A stretch of 64,000 nt of DNA from Luteolibacter ambystomatis (GTDB lineage: Bacteria > Verrucomicrobiota > Verrucomicrobiia > Verrucomicrobiales > Akkermansiaceae): contig NZ_CP073100.1 in NCBI RefSeq assembly GCF_018137965.1, forward strand, positions 2,232,001 to 2,296,000, in the 5' to 3' direction. How positions within the stretch are numbered: position 1 is the first letter of the stretch; every line of letters starts with the position of its first letter. Position numbers and translations under genes: made by a program. Under the pieces are notes generated by a model. It was not told the origin of the DNA and ran no database searches. It saw only the letters and a program-made list of their open reading frames with translations. Below are positions 17,767 through 27,075 of this stretch, piece after piece.

Positions 17767-18171
17767 CTACTTCGCCAACCCGCGTGCCTTCGCCTCCGCC
17801 ATCGGCATCGGTTTCGCGTGGCAGACCTGCCGCCAGCCGGGGAAGTTCCATTTGTTGGGAAAGCCGCGGCATTGCTCCGGCTTCACCGGATGGATGCGGC
17901 AGAGGTTGCCTTCCAGCATGATGCACTCGTGGTTCTCCTTCTCGATCAATGACAGTCCCTGCCGGTTCGTGCGGAGACGAGTGTATTGGTCGAGAAACGC
18001 GGCCTCGCTCATGCCGAGGTGTTCCGCGATCTTCGGGATCTCATCCTCCTCCAACCGCACGTCACCCGGCCACTTGCAACACGCGGTGCAGCGGTCGCAG
18101 ACGTAGAACGTGTCCGGGTCGAGATAGACGTCGCGGTTGCCGGGGCTGCCGGCGGATGGACCGGAGGTCAC
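17767..18171 (-). CDS. YkgJ-family cysteine-cluster protein
   Basis: 134 residues from a GTG at 18169-18171. The start overlaps the amidase stop as GTGA, implying translational coupling. The diagnostic metal-binding pattern CxxCxxCC is present (CDRCTACC), followed by CIMLEGNLCRIHPVKPEQCRGFP, the usual second half of the YkgJ (PF03692) zinc/iron-chelating domain. The biochemical role of the family is unknown; it may protect or modify proteins through its metal centre. A second, more divergent member is at 46547-47005. Confidence 0.82.
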   Translation of the reverse strand: MTSGPSAGSPGNRDVYLDPDTFYVCDRCTACCKWPGDVRLEEDEIPKIAEHLGMSEAAFLDQYTRLRTNRQGLSLIEKENHECIMLEGNLCRIHPVKPEQCRGFPNKWNFPGWRQVCHAKPMPMAEAKARGLAK

Positions 18172-18890
18172 TGCAGCGAGCGGTAGTAGTAGTTCACCTT
18201 GCTCTGGAACCAGCGCCACTTCGCACCCGGCCGACCGTTGTCCATCAGGAACCACGGGCAGTTCTTGTGCTCCGGGCTGCAACCGTGACGCGGCCAGTGG
18301 TAGTGCGGCACCACGTTGCGCAGCGGGATGTTGTAGCGCTTCATCAGGTACGCGGTGAGCATCGCCGCACGCTCGATGGTAGCGGAGCGGTTGCCGCCGC
18401 GGTTCTCGCACATCTCGATGCCGATGGAGTAGTTGTTGCCCGGTCCGTTGAAGTCGGCGTGCTCGCCCTGCTCGTTGCACGGCATGTGCTGGATCGCCAC
18501 GCGCGAATCCACGGTGAAGTGCCAGATCAGGAAGCCGATGCGGTTGAATCCCTTGCGCTTCGGCGCGCGGAGGGCGCCGCGCTTCAGGGCCAGCGCATGC
18601 TTCGAGGCATCCGCGGAGAAATTCTGCGTGCTGTGGATGGTGATGTAGCGCGGATTCATCGGACGCACCACCCTGCGGCCGTAGGTGCCCTTCGCGACCA
18701 TGTCCGGCTTCAGGTTGATCTTGCGGACCAGCGTGGAAGTGGAGAGCGAGCCGGGTTGCGGCGGCGGCACCGGCGAGGGCCGCCAGTTCAGAACGCGGTC
18801 AGGGCCGCCACCCGGCGGACCGATCTGCGTGCAGTTCGAGGAGAGCAGCGCGCAGGCGAGGAGGGAGAAAAAGAGGGCGCACGATCGCAT
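18168..18890 (-). CDS. N-acetylmuramoyl-L-alanine amidase (Amidase_2), exported
   Basis: 240 residues from the ATG at 18888-18890; an upstream GTG at 18905 is possible. The N-terminus is hydrophobic with early cysteines (SCALFFSLLAC), so it may be a lipoprotein. The catalytic domain has the zinc ligands of the PGRP/amidase-2 fold: ITIHST (first His), HYHWPRHGCSPEHKNCPW (second His and the Cys ligand) and IEMCEN. It would cut the bond between MurNAc and the stem peptide during wall turnover. The last codons overlap the YkgJ gene. Confidence 0.85.
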   Translation of the reverse strand: MRSCALFFSLLACALLSSNCTQIGPPGGGPDRVLNWRPSPVPPPQPGSLSTSTLVRKINLKPDMVAKGTYGRRVVRPMNPRYITIHSTQNFSADASKHALALKRGALRAPKRKGFNRIGFLIWHFTVDSRVAIQHMPCNEQGEHADFNGPGNNYSIGIEMCENRGGNRSATIERAAMLTAYLMKRYNIPLRNVVPHYHWPRHGCSPEHKNCPWFLMDNGRPGAKWRWFQSKVNYYYRSLQ

Positions 18891-18978
18891 GCACAAGGCT
18901 AGCACATGCTTAGGAAAGGTGAATTAAAAACCGCGCAGCCTTCTTGCCACAAGGGAATTCCCGTGTATCCCTCCCTGC

Positions 18979-21900
18979 GTGACCCGCGCGGCGGATTCTT
19001 CCCATGCCTGGCTGCGGCGGGCCGTCACGCAGCCGGATTTCGCCCAACGCCTGGCCCCATTGGCCACCGGCGATGGGGAAGTGTTGCTCGATCACGCGGG
19101 CGATGCGGCCCACGCGTGGCTCGCCGCAGTGGTCACGGAGGCCGCGCGCGACCGGAAAAAACAGCGCGTCTGGCTTGTCTGCGACCTGCCCCGCCAGCGC
19201 GAACGCCTCGCCACCGAGCTTGAGCTGTGGGGCATCGTGGCGCTGGTCCTGCCCGAGTCGCCCACGGAAACCGCCGAGGGCACCATCGCCGATCCTGAGG
19301 GCGCGGCGGAGTGGTTCGCCGTGCTGGAGCACCTCGCGCGTGAGAAAGCCTTTATCGTCATCTGCGGCAGCGATGCCTTTGACTCCCCCGCCCCCTCGCC
19401 CGGCGCGCTCCGAGATTCCCGCACCATACTGAAGCCGGGCACACAGCTCGATCCGCGCGAACTTTCCGAAACGCTGGCTTCGCACGGCTACGAACGCGTC
19501 CCCACCGTCGCAGGCCGCGGCCAGTTTGCGATCCGTGGCGGCATCGTCGATCTCTTCGCCTGGCAGGCCGCGCGGCCGCTGCGCCTGGAGTTCTTCGATA
19601 CCGAGCTGGAATCGCTGCGCGAGTTCGACCTCGATTCGCAGGCGTCCACGCGGAAGCTGGATCAATCCGACCTGCTGCTCGCCGAGCCGCCCGCCGCGGC
19701 GAAGATCTCCGACTACCGCCACAAGGACGACCTCATCGTCGCCATCGGTGCCACCGGGACGTATCGCCCGGACGTCCGCATCCTGGAGGACGTGGCGGAT
19801 CTGGAGGGCGAGGAGGACTTCACCACCGCCTGCTATAACAGCCCGCTCGGTGTCTTCGATGCCGGTGACTTCGTGCTGGAGCAATCGCGCCGCGAGGGCT
19901 TCTTCAAGCAGCTCAACGAATGGCAGCGCGATGGTTGGGACGTGGGCATCGTATTCTCTAACGATGGCGAGCAGGAACGCTTCGCCGATCTCGCGGGCAA
20001 GGACCTCCAGCGCGATCTAGGGCTCACCCCGCTGCGCGGCGAACTGCTGGCGGGCTTCACCGTTCCCGCGCTGAAGCTCGCGGTACTATCCTCCTCGGAG
20101 TTGTTCGGCCGCTACCGCACGCCGGGCGTCGCGCGCCGCAGTTCGCTGGATCGCGCCCGTGTCGCAATCGCCCGCGCCACCATCGATGAGATTTCGGAAG
20201 GCGACCTCGTCGTCCACTATGAGTATGGCATCGGACGCTTCCGTGGTATTCATCCCGGCGACGATGGCGAGGAGCTGGCGATCGAATACGATGGCGGCTC
20301 CATTCTCAGCGTGCCGCTGGAGCAGGCGCATCTCGTTGGAAAATACGTCGGCCTCGGCGGCAAGACGCCGGACCTCAACAAGCTCGGCAGCGTGGCGTGG
20401 AAAAACGCGCGCAAGTCCGCGGAGAAATCCATCCTCGACTACGCCGCCCAGTTGCTGCGCGTGCATGCCGAGCGCGAATCGAACCCCGGCTTCGCCCACG
20501 CCGCGGATTCGCGCTGGATGTTCGAGTTCGAGAACTCCTTCCACTACACCGAGACCGTCGACCAGCGCCGCGCGATCGAGGAATCGAAGAAGGACATGGA
20601 ATCGCCGCGACCGATGGATCGCCTCATCTGCGGCGATGTCGGCTTCGGCAAGACCGAGGTCGCAATCCGTGCGGCCTTCAAGGCGGTGACCGGCGGCAAG
20701 CAGGTGGCCATCCTGGTGCCCACCACCGTGCTGGCGGAGCAACACTGGCGGACCTTCCGCGAACGCATGTCGGACTATCCGGTGCGCGTCGATCTGCTCA
20801 ACCGCTTCCGCACGCCCTCGCAGGTGAAGGACACGCTTCGCGGCTTGGAGGAGGGCTCGGTGGACATCGTCATCGGCACGCACCGCCTCGTGTCCGGAGA
20901 CGTGCATTTCAAGGATCTCGGGCTCGTCGTCGTCGATGAGGAGCAGCGCTTCGGCGTGAAGCACAAGGAGAAGTTCAAGGAACTCTTCCGCCAGGTGGAC
21001 GTGATGACGCTCTCCGCCACGCCGATTCCCCGCACGCTCTACATGGCGCTGATGGGCGCGCGCGACATGTCCACCATCGAGACGCCGCCGCCGAACCGCG
21101 TGCCGGTTTCCACCACCGTCTGCGCCTATGACGAGCGCGTGATCCGCGATGCGATCCAGCGCGAGATGAAACGCGGCGGTCAGGTGTTCTTCCTGCACAA
21201 CCGCGTGAAGACCATCGAGCTGATGGCGTCGAAGATCCGCCAGCTTGTGCCCGAGGCGCGCATCCTCATCGGCCACGGCCAGATGGAGAAGGATGATCTC
21301 GAAGTGGTGATGCACACCTTCGTCAAGGGCGAGGCCGATGTGCTGCTGGCGACCACCATCATCGAGACCGGCATCGATATTCCGAACGCGAATACCATTC
21401 TCATCGACCGCGCCGACCGCTTCGGCCTCGCGGATCTCTATCAGCTCCGCGGTCGTGTCGGCCGTGCGGGTGAGAAGGCCTATGCCATCCTGCTGCTTCC
21501 GCGGGAGATGATGACCACCGGTGACGCCCGCAAGCGCATCCACGCGATCAAGCAGTACACAGCGCTCGGTTCCGGCTTCAAGATCGCCATGCGCGACCTG
21601 GAGATCCGCGGTGCGGGCAACCTGCTCGGCACCAAGCAAAGCGGCCACATCGCGCAGATCGGCTTCGATCTGTATTGCCAGCTCCTGCGCCAATCGGTGG
21701 ATCGCCTCAAAGGCCGCGGTCAGACCAGTCATCATGCCGAGACCGCGTTCAAAGCGGACTGTGTCTGCTTCAGCGAGAGTGCCTATGCCCGCGAGGATCA
21801 TCAGGCAGTCATCCCTGCATTCCTGCCAGCCTCATGGCTGCCGGAGACGAAGCTACGCCTCGCCGCCTATCGCGAGCTCGCAGAAGCGGTGTCCGAGAAG

Positions 21901-22161
21901 GCTGTTAGAAAACTGGAGAGCGCCTGGCGCGACCGCTTCGGGCGTTTTCCGGAAGCGGTGGCGAATCTGCTTCAGATCGCCCGTATCAAGGCCCTCGCCG
22001 CCGCCCGCGATGTCGCATCCGTGGAGCTCCAGGCCCAGCGCCTGATGCTCAACCGCAACGGCGATTACATCCTGCTTGAAGGCAAACGCTTCCCCCGCCT
22101 CACACATCATCTTCCCAAGCCGAAGCTCGATGAAGCGGAAGGGATGTTGAGGTCATTGTAG
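18979..22161 (+). CDS. mfd: Transcription-repair coupling factor Mfd
   Basis: 1060 residues, somewhat shorter than the E. coli protein. It pushes stalled RNA polymerase off DNA lesions and recruits UvrA. Order of parts: a UvrB-like N-terminal module ([14 protein letters not shown]); the CarD-like RNA-polymerase interaction domain ([16 protein letters not shown]); the RecG-like translocase with Walker [10 protein letters not shown] (residues 552-560), DEEQRFGV and [13 protein letters not shown]; motif VI region QLRGRVGR; and the C-terminal TRCF domain. Start is the GTG at 18979, giving [16 protein letters not shown]; it is divergent from the amidase. The stop codon TAG is the start of palindrome B1. 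Confidence 0.96.
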   Translation: MTRAADSSHAWLRRAVTQPDFAQRLAPLATGDGEVLLDHAGDAAHAWLAAVVTEAARDRKKQRVWLVCDLPRQRERLATELELWGIVALVLPESPTETAEGTIADPEGAAEWFAVLEHLAREKAFIVICGSDAFDSPAPSPGALRDSRTILKPGTQLDPRELSETLASHGYERVPTVAGRGQFAIRGGIVDLFAWQAARPLRLEFFDTELESLREFDLDSQASTRKLDQSDLLLAEPPAAAKISDYRHKDDLIVAIGATGTYRPDVRILEDVADLEGEEDFTTACYNSPLGVFDAGDFVLEQSRREGFFKQLNEWQRDGWDVGIVFSNDGEQERFADLAGKDLQRDLGLTPLRGELLAGFTVPALKLAVLSSSELFGRYRTPGVARRSSLDRARVAIARATIDEISEGDLVVHYEYGIGRFRGIHPGDDGEELAIEYDGGSILSVPLEQAHLVGKYVGLGGKTPDLNKLGSVAWKNARKSAEKSILDYAAQLLRVHAERESNPGFAHAADSRWMFEFENSFHYTETVDQRRAIEESKKDMESPRPMDRLICGDVGFGKTEVAIRAAFKAVTGGKQVAILVPTTVLAEQHWRTFRERMSDYPVRVDLLNRFRTPSQVKDTLRGLEEGSVDIVIGTHRLVSGDVHFKDLGLVVVDEEQRFGVKHKEKFKELFRQVDVMTLSATPIPRTLYMALMGARDMSTIETPPPNRVPVSTTVCAYDERVIRDAIQREMKRGGQVFFLHNRVKTIELMASKIRQLVPEARILIGHGQMEKDDLEVVMHTFVKGEADVLLATTIIETGIDIPNANTILIDRADRFGLADLYQLRGRVGRAGEKAYAILLLPREMMTTGDARKRIHAIKQYTALGSGFKIAMRDLEIRGAGNLLGTKQSGHIAQIGFDLYCQLLRQSVDRLKGRGQTSHHAETAFKADCVCFSESAYAREDHQAVIPAFLPASWLPETKLRLAAYRELAEAVSEKAVRKLESAWRDRFGRFPEAVANLLQIARIKALAAARDVASVELQAQRLMLNRNGDYILLEGKRFPRLTHHLPKPKLDEAEGMLRSL

Positions 22162-22292
22162 TCGAAAGCTCTGCTTTCGAATTGTAGCCGCCAGCTCCAG
22201 TTGGCGGTGGCTCACCGGCCAAGCGACGTCCTCCCCCACGGGAAAACTGGAGCTTCCCCCTACATCCTGAAAGCGGAGCTTTCGGCTACAAT
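22157..22292. repeat. Palindrome family B, copy B1
   Basis: It begins TTGTAGTCGAAAGC and ends with the inverse, GCTTTCGGCTACAA. Each end folds as a small hairpin (TCGAAAGC-TCT-GCTTTCGA; GAAAGC-GGA-GCTTTC). It sits between convergent genes, and its terminal TTGTAG provides the TAG stop codons of both mfd (22159-22161) and the phosphoesterase (22286-22288). Sister copies are at 36466-36576 and 48215-48326. Confidence 0.85.
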
Positions 22293-22825
22293 GTCAAAAA
22301 CCGGTGCCCGTATACCCCGATCACCGTCGTCCCGTCCACCACGCTTTCCGCATTCACATGCTGATGCCCGTGCAGCAGTAGCCGGGGCCCGTTCAGCTTC
22401 ATATAGCGGTTGAACGCGCGGAACCCGAAATGCACGTCATCATCATCCCGGTCATGCACGCCTGCCGGTGAATTGTGCCCCACGAACACATCCACCTTCG
22501 GAAAATCGATCAGCGCCAGTTCCACCTCCGATTGATCGAAGAGATGATACCCGCGCGGCTTGTATCTCCACGCGCCACGGAATCCGCCGAAAGTCACTCC
22601 ATCCACCTCCACCACCTTCAGATGCAGATCCTCGATGGAAGGAGGAAACACGCTCGCGGTGTCATGGTTCCCTTTCACGCAAAGAATCCGCCGCGCCCCA
22701 CAACGCTCCGCCGCCTTCAGGATCACCGTATCGGACAAATCCCCGCAGGACACCAGCACATCCGCGGGTTCCCCCGGCAGGTCGTTCAGGACACATTCAT
22801 CATCGGCAATCACCAGCACCACCAT
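22286..22825 (-). CDS. Small calcineurin-like metallophosphoesterase
   Basis: 179 residues from the ATG at 22823-22825. Metal-site motifs follow the MPE fold: CGDLSD, GNHD, VFVGHNSP and HGHQH near the C-terminus. The initial DxH is changed to ADDE (MVVLVIADDECVLND), so one ligand of the first metal may be altered. Related short phosphoesterases include YfcE/MJ0936-type phosphodiesterases. The substrate is unknown. It is divergent from the SDR gene at 22928 and shares palindrome B1 with mfd at its 3' end. Confidence 0.85.
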   Translation of the reverse strand: MVVLVIADDECVLNDLPGEPADVLVSCGDLSDTVILKAAERCGARRILCVKGNHDTASVFPPSIEDLHLKVVEVDGVTFGGFRGAWRYKPRGYHLFDQSEVELALIDFPKVDVFVGHNSPAGVHDRDDDDVHFGFRAFNRYMKLNGPRLLLHGHQHVNAESVVDGTTVIGVYGHRFLTL

Positions 22826-22927
22826 ACGGATGATTGGATCGCAACCCAACGTCCCGCGCCAGCATCGTCTTATCGTACGTAGTTCCTTGTCACTTGACCC
22901 GCACACCATCCCACACCAACTGATCCC

Positions 22928-23668
22928 ATGACCTCCACCAAATCCGCCATCGTCACCGGCTCCTCCCGCGGCATCGGAGCCGCCATCGCGAAACGTCTCG
23001 CTACGGACGGTTTCGCCATCGTCGTGAACTACGCCGGACGCGCCGCGGATGCGGACGAGGTCGTGAAGGAAATCACCGATGCCGGTGGAACTGCCATCGC
23101 CGTGCAGGCGGACGTTTCCTCGCCGGACGATGTCGCCACCCTCTTCACGAAAGCGGAGGAAGCCTTCGGTGGCGTGGACGTGGTGGTGAACAACGCGGGC
23201 GTGATCCAGCCCGGCCTCGTGCCCGTCATCGCAACCGATGACACGCTCTTCGACCGCATGCTGGCGATCAATCTCAAGGGCACCTTCAACGTCCTGCGCA
23301 CCGCTGGCACGAAACTGCGCGATGGTGGCCGCATCGTGAACTTCTCCACCAGCGTGGTCGGCCTCACCCTGCCCGGCTACGCCACCTACGCCGCCACCAA
23401 GGCCGCGGTGGAAACCATGACCACCATCTTCGCGAAGGAACTGCGCGGACGTCACATCACGGTGAACGCCGTAGCGCCCGGCCCCACCGCCACCGACCTG
23501 TTCTTCACCGGCAAGACCGAGGAACAAATCGCCCACCTCGCGAAGATGCCGCCGCTCGAGCGTCTCGGAAAACCGGAGGACATCGCGGGCGTCGTCTCCT
23601 TCCTCTGCGGTCCCGATGGCGGCTGGGTCAATGGCCAGACCATCCGCAGCAACGGTGGCATCGTGTGA
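22928..23668 (+). CDS. SDR-family oxidoreductase
   Basis: 246 residues. Classical short-chain dehydrogenase: cofactor loop TGSSRGIG, NNAG motif, catalytic Tyr-Lys in YAATKAA, a Ser on the preceding strand (NFSTSVVG) and a C-terminal GGWVNGQTIRSNGG segment. The basic residue after the glycine motif and the NYAGRAADADE segment favour NADPH. It resembles FabG-like or aldehyde-reducing SDRs; the substrate is not predictable. Confidence 0.9.
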   Translation: MTSTKSAIVTGSSRGIGAAIAKRLATDGFAIVVNYAGRAADADEVVKEITDAGGTAIAVQADVSSPDDVATLFTKAEEAFGGVDVVVNNAGVIQPGLVPVIATDDTLFDRMLAINLKGTFNVLRTAGTKLRDGGRIVNFSTSVVGLTLPGYATYAATKAAVETMTTIFAKELRGRHITVNAVAPGPTATDLFFTGKTEEQIAHLAKMPPLERLGKPEDIAGVVSFLCGPDGGWVNGQTIRSNGGIV

Positions 23669-23740
23669 TTGTCCGTGGAATCGGATTGCCATCCGCGCCT
23701 CCCCCCTGCTTCTGTCAGGACAACGCCTTGCCCTGTCTCC

Positions 23741-24691
23741 ATGAAGCGCCTCCTGCTCATCTTCCCCTTCATCGGCCTGTCTCTCGCCGGGACCGAGATC
23801 GAATTGAAAACGCCCACCGGCGTGCTCAAGGGCACGCTGGAGCAACCGGCCCAGGAGGAAAAATCCCTCGTGGTCCTCATTCATCCCGGCTCCGGCCCGA
23901 CCGACCGCGATGGCAATTCCATCGGCCTGCCCGGAAACAATGACAGCCTGAAGATGCTCGCCGAGGGCCTCGCCGCCCGCGGCATCGCCTCCGTGCGGAT
24001 CGACAAGCGCGGCATCGCCGCAAGCAAGGCCGCCGGGCCGAAGAAGGAGGACGACCTGCTCTTCGACACCTACGTCGATGACGCCGTCTCCTGGATCGGC
24101 TACCTGCAGGGTGAGATGGGATTCAAAAAAGTCGCGCTGCTCGGTCACAGCGAGGGTGCGCTCATCACTTTGATCGCCGCCGGGAAAAAACCGGTGGCGG
24201 GGTATGTCTCCCTCTCCGGCACCGCGAAACGTGCCTCTCCCCTGCTGCGGGAACAGTTGAAGACCAAACTCCCGCCCAATCTCCTCACCGAATCCACCGT
24301 CATCCTCCAGCAACTCGATCAGGGCCAGAAGGTGGCGAAGGTGTCTCCGGAGTTGAACGTTCTCTTCCGCCCCAGCGTCCAGCCCTACCTCATTTCCTGG
24401 ATCAAATACACCCCCACCGAGGAAATCGCGAAACTCACCGCGCCCGCGTTGATCGTACAAGGCACCACGGACATCCAGGTGAGCCCGGCCGATGCGGACG
24501 CCTTGCATGAGGCCCAGCCGGAGTCCAAGGAGGTGAAAATCGAGGGTATGAACCACGTCCTGAAGGCGGTCGGCACCGATCTGAAGGAGCAGGTTTCCTC
24601 CTATTCGAACCCGAAACTGCCGCTGCATCCCGGATTGCTGGGGCCGGTTGCGGAATTTCTGCAAGGAATCCAAGGCAAGCCGGAGCCCTGA
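23741..24691 (+). CDS. Exported alpha/beta hydrolase
   Basis: 316 residues from the ATG at 23741, which begins a signal peptide (MKRLLLIFPFIGLSLAG). The core is a serine hydrolase: oxyanion-hole region LIHPGSGPTDRDGN, nucleophile elbow GHSEG, acid in QGTTDIQV and catalytic His in GMNHVL. This layout (HPGSGPxDRDG) is typical of YqiA/BAAT-like and 'alpha/beta fold hydrolase' periplasmic esterases found near peptidases. The substrate is unknown. It is followed by the SurA-like gene after about 110 bases. Confidence 0.86.
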   Translation: MKRLLLIFPFIGLSLAGTEIELKTPTGVLKGTLEQPAQEEKSLVVLIHPGSGPTDRDGNSIGLPGNNDSLKMLAEGLAARGIASVRIDKRGIAASKAAGPKKEDDLLFDTYVDDAVSWIGYLQGEMGFKKVALLGHSEGALITLIAAGKKPVAGYVSLSGTAKRASPLLREQLKTKLPPNLLTESTVILQQLDQGQKVAKVSPELNVLFRPSVQPYLISWIKYTPTEEIAKLTAPALIVQGTTDIQVSPADADALHEAQPESKEVKIEGMNHVLKAVGTDLKEQVSSYSNPKLPLHPGLLGPVAEFLQGIQGKPEP

Positions 24692-24803
24692 CTCCGCTGT
24701 CAGGCCGGACCGGTTTCCCCGCTTGCAATCGCCTCCCGGGAACAGGAGACTGCGCGGCGTCGGCGGACCGTTCCGGAACCCCTGACGCCCCCTGCGAAAC
24801 TCC

Positions 24804-25805
24804 ATGAAGCTCCGTTCTTTCTTCGCCCTGCTGCTTGCTGCCTCCGCCGCCCTCGGCGAACCGGTCCCGGTCGGCGGCCCCATCGAAGTCAATGGCATCG
24901 CCGCGAAGGTGAACGGCCGGGTGATCACCAAGAGCAAGGTTTCCGTGATGCTGGCACCTGCCTATGCCCAGCTCGCCGCCCAGTTCCCGCGCCGCGGCCC
25001 GGAGTTTGAAAAGCGCCTCAAGGAAGCGCGGGACAAGGTTCTCGACCAGCTCATCGACAACGAGATCATCCTGGATGAGTTCAAGGTGATGGGAGCCTCG
25101 CTCAAGACGCAGTATATCGATGACGACATCGCCAAGCTGGTCCGCGAGAAGTACAACGGCAAAAAAGAACTCTTCAACGAGGACCTGCGCAAGAACCGCC
25201 TGACCATGGACGGCTTCCGCGAGATCACCCGCGAGCGCCTCACCGTGCAGGCGATGCGCGCCCAGCACTTCTCCGAAGCTCCGCCGCCACTCCCGAACGA
25301 GATCCAGAAGGAGTACAACGAGCTCAAGGCGTCATTCCGTGACGTGACGAAGGATGTCATCACCTTCCAGATGATCTTCATCCCGATGGCGGACCCGGAG
25401 CATCCGGAATCCACCCCGGACACCCAGCTCAACATCGCGGAAGATGTCATGAGCAAGGTGCAGGCCGGCCAGGACTTCGCGGAGCTGGCCAAGACCTACT
25501 CGAAGGACGCCTTCGCCGCCACCGGTGGCACCCGTGAGAACGTCCCGCGCACCGACCTGTCCCCGGCCTTCTCCGCCATCCTGTTCGAAATCGAACCGGG
25601 CAAGGCGACCGGGCCGCTCCAGGACCCGCAGGGCTTCTCCATCGTAAAGGTCATCAAGAAGGAACTCGGACCGTCCGAGCCGCTTTCCAATCCGAAGGTT
25701 CGCGACCTCATCGAGGAAGCCGTCCGCCGCAAGAAGACCGAAGGCGAGTACAAGCGCTGGATCGAATCCAAGCGCAAGCGCGCCATCATCGATCGCAAGA
25801 TCTGA
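24804..25805 (+). CDS. SurA-like periplasmic parvulin peptidyl-prolyl isomerase
   Basis: 333 residues. Signal peptide (MKLRSFFALLLAASAALG), then a SurA_N-type helical chaperone domain starting IAAKVNGRVITKSKV and including QLIDNEIILDEF. One parvulin PPIase domain follows (about residues 190-290; FQMIFIPMADPE, FAELAKTYSKDAFAATGG, LFEIEPGKATGPLQ, GFSIVKV), then a basic C-terminus. It assists outer-membrane protein folding. It starts a tight run with the VOC gene (13-base gap) and pdxA (14-base gap), recalling the surA-pdxA linkage in enterobacteria. Confidence 0.87.
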   Translation: MKLRSFFALLLAASAALGEPVPVGGPIEVNGIAAKVNGRVITKSKVSVMLAPAYAQLAAQFPRRGPEFEKRLKEARDKVLDQLIDNEIILDEFKVMGASLKTQYIDDDIAKLVREKYNGKKELFNEDLRKNRLTMDGFREITRERLTVQAMRAQHFSEAPPPLPNEIQKEYNELKASFRDVTKDVITFQMIFIPMADPEHPESTPDTQLNIAEDVMSKVQAGQDFAELAKTYSKDAFAATGGTRENVPRTDLSPAFSAILFEIEPGKATGPLQDPQGFSIVKVIKKELGPSEPLSNPKVRDLIEEAVRRKKTEGEYKRWIESKRKRAIIDRKI

Positions 25806-25818
25806 TCCCTACCCAGGC

Positions 25819-26175
25819 ATGCACCTCGGGCATCTCGACATCTGTCTTTCGGTCAAGGATCTGGCTCGCTCGCTGGAGTTTTACGATGCCCTTGGATTCA
25901 TCCCCGTGGATGGAAGCACGGATCTTGGCTACGTGATCGTGGCCAGGGATGAGACGCGGATCGGCCTCTACCGTCATGACGAGCCGAACATGCTGAACTT
26001 CCGCGGAGCGGATATCGCAAAGCTCGCCGCCCATCTGGCCTCGCGCGGCCTGCCCGTCCCCACCCCGAATCATGAGGCGGATGGTTCCTCCGGCTTCGCG
26101 CTCCGGGACCCGGATGGCAATCTCGTCTATTTCGACACCCTGCCGGGCCACGATCCCGCACCGGTGGAGTCCTGA
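25819..26175 (+). CDS. VOC-superfamily (glyoxalase-like) protein
   Basis: 118 residues, a single glyoxalase/bleomycin-resistance fold with two beta-alpha-beta modules. HLGHLDICLSVKDLARSLEFYDALGF opens the first module; FALRDPDGNLVYFDT closes the second and contains the usual DPDGN and a metal-binding Glu/His-type position. The specific reaction is unknown; members range from lactoylglutathione lyase to antibiotic-binding proteins. It is placed between the surA-like gene and pdxA in one probable operon. Confidence 0.86.
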   Translation: MHLGHLDICLSVKDLARSLEFYDALGFIPVDGSTDLGYVIVARDETRIGLYRHDEPNMLNFRGADIAKLAAHLASRGLPVPTPNHEADGSSGFALRDPDGNLVYFDTLPGHDPAPVES

Positions 26176-26189
26176 TCACACGCCATTCC

Positions 26190-27053
26190 ATGGCCCGCAT
26201 CGCGATCACGCTCGGAGATCCTGCTGGCATCGGCCCGGAGGTCACGCGCAAGGCCCTCGCCTCCGGAGCCCTGCCGGATGGACATGAATTCATCCTGGTG
26301 GGCGATGCATCCGCCGGAGTCCCCGGCCACCCCGATCGCGCTTCCGCCACCGCCGCCTACGCCGCTCTACAGGAGGCTGCGGCCATGCTGAATGACGGAC
26401 GTGCGGACGCCGTCGTCACCGCACCGGCTTCAAAGAGCCAGCTTCAGAGCGTGGGCTTCACTTTTCCTGGCCAGACCGAGTTCTTCGCGGACGCTCAGGG
26501 TGTGAGCGACTATGGCATGTGCCTCAGCGGGGATACGCTCACCGTCGCGCTCGCCACCATTCACGTCCCGCTCGCGGAGGTCCCATCCCTGCTCACGATT
26601 GGCGGGCTCATCCGCACCGGGAAGCTGCTGGCCGGTTTCCTCAGCCGCAAGGGCAACGCCACCCCACGCATCGCCGTGGCGGGCCTCAATCCCCATGCGG
26701 GAGAAGGCGGGGCTTTCGGTGACGAGGAAATCCGGATCATCACCCCAGCCATCGAGGGGCTCAACTCATTGGGCATCGGCACCTTCCACGGCCCCGGCGT
26801 CCCGGATGCGATCTTCCGCGATGCCGCCCGCGGCCAATACGATGGCGTGCTGGCGATGTATCACGACCAAGGCTTGATCCCGCTGAAGCTGCTCGATTTC
26901 GACACCGCCGTGAATGTCACCCTCGGCCTGCCAAAACCGCGCACCAGCCCGGACCATGGAACCGCCTTCGGCATCGCCGGAAAGGATATCGCCGATCCTT
27001 CCTCCATGATCCGTGCCATCCGCCTTGCCTGCGAAATGGTCGCCCAAGGCTGA
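26190..27053 (+). CDS. pdxA: 4-hydroxythreonine-4-phosphate dehydrogenase (PdxA)
   Basis: 287 residues, shorter than E. coli PdxA (329). It oxidises 4-phospho-hydroxy-L-threonine in pyridoxal 5'-phosphate synthesis (DXP-dependent route). Seen: ITLGDPAGIGPE at the start; TAPASKSQLQ; metal-site histidines in TIHVPLAEV, GLNPHAGEGG and YHDQGLIPLK; and TSPDHGTAFGIAG, all hallmarks of the family. The shortening is in the N-terminal half after VGDAS. It is the last gene of the surA-VOC-pdxA run and convergent with the repeat-protein genes. Confidence 0.93.
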   Translation: MARIAITLGDPAGIGPEVTRKALASGALPDGHEFILVGDASAGVPGHPDRASATAAYAALQEAAAMLNDGRADAVVTAPASKSQLQSVGFTFPGQTEFFADAQGVSDYGMCLSGDTLTVALATIHVPLAEVPSLLTIGGLIRTGKLLAGFLSRKGNATPRIAVAGLNPHAGEGGAFGDEEIRIITPAIEGLNSLGIGTFHGPGVPDAIFRDAARGQYDGVLAMYHDQGLIPLKLLDFDTAVNVTLGLPKPRTSPDHGTAFGIAGKDIADPSSMIRAIRLACEMVAQG

Positions 27054-27075
27054 CCCCGTCGCAGCCCGCTCCGAC

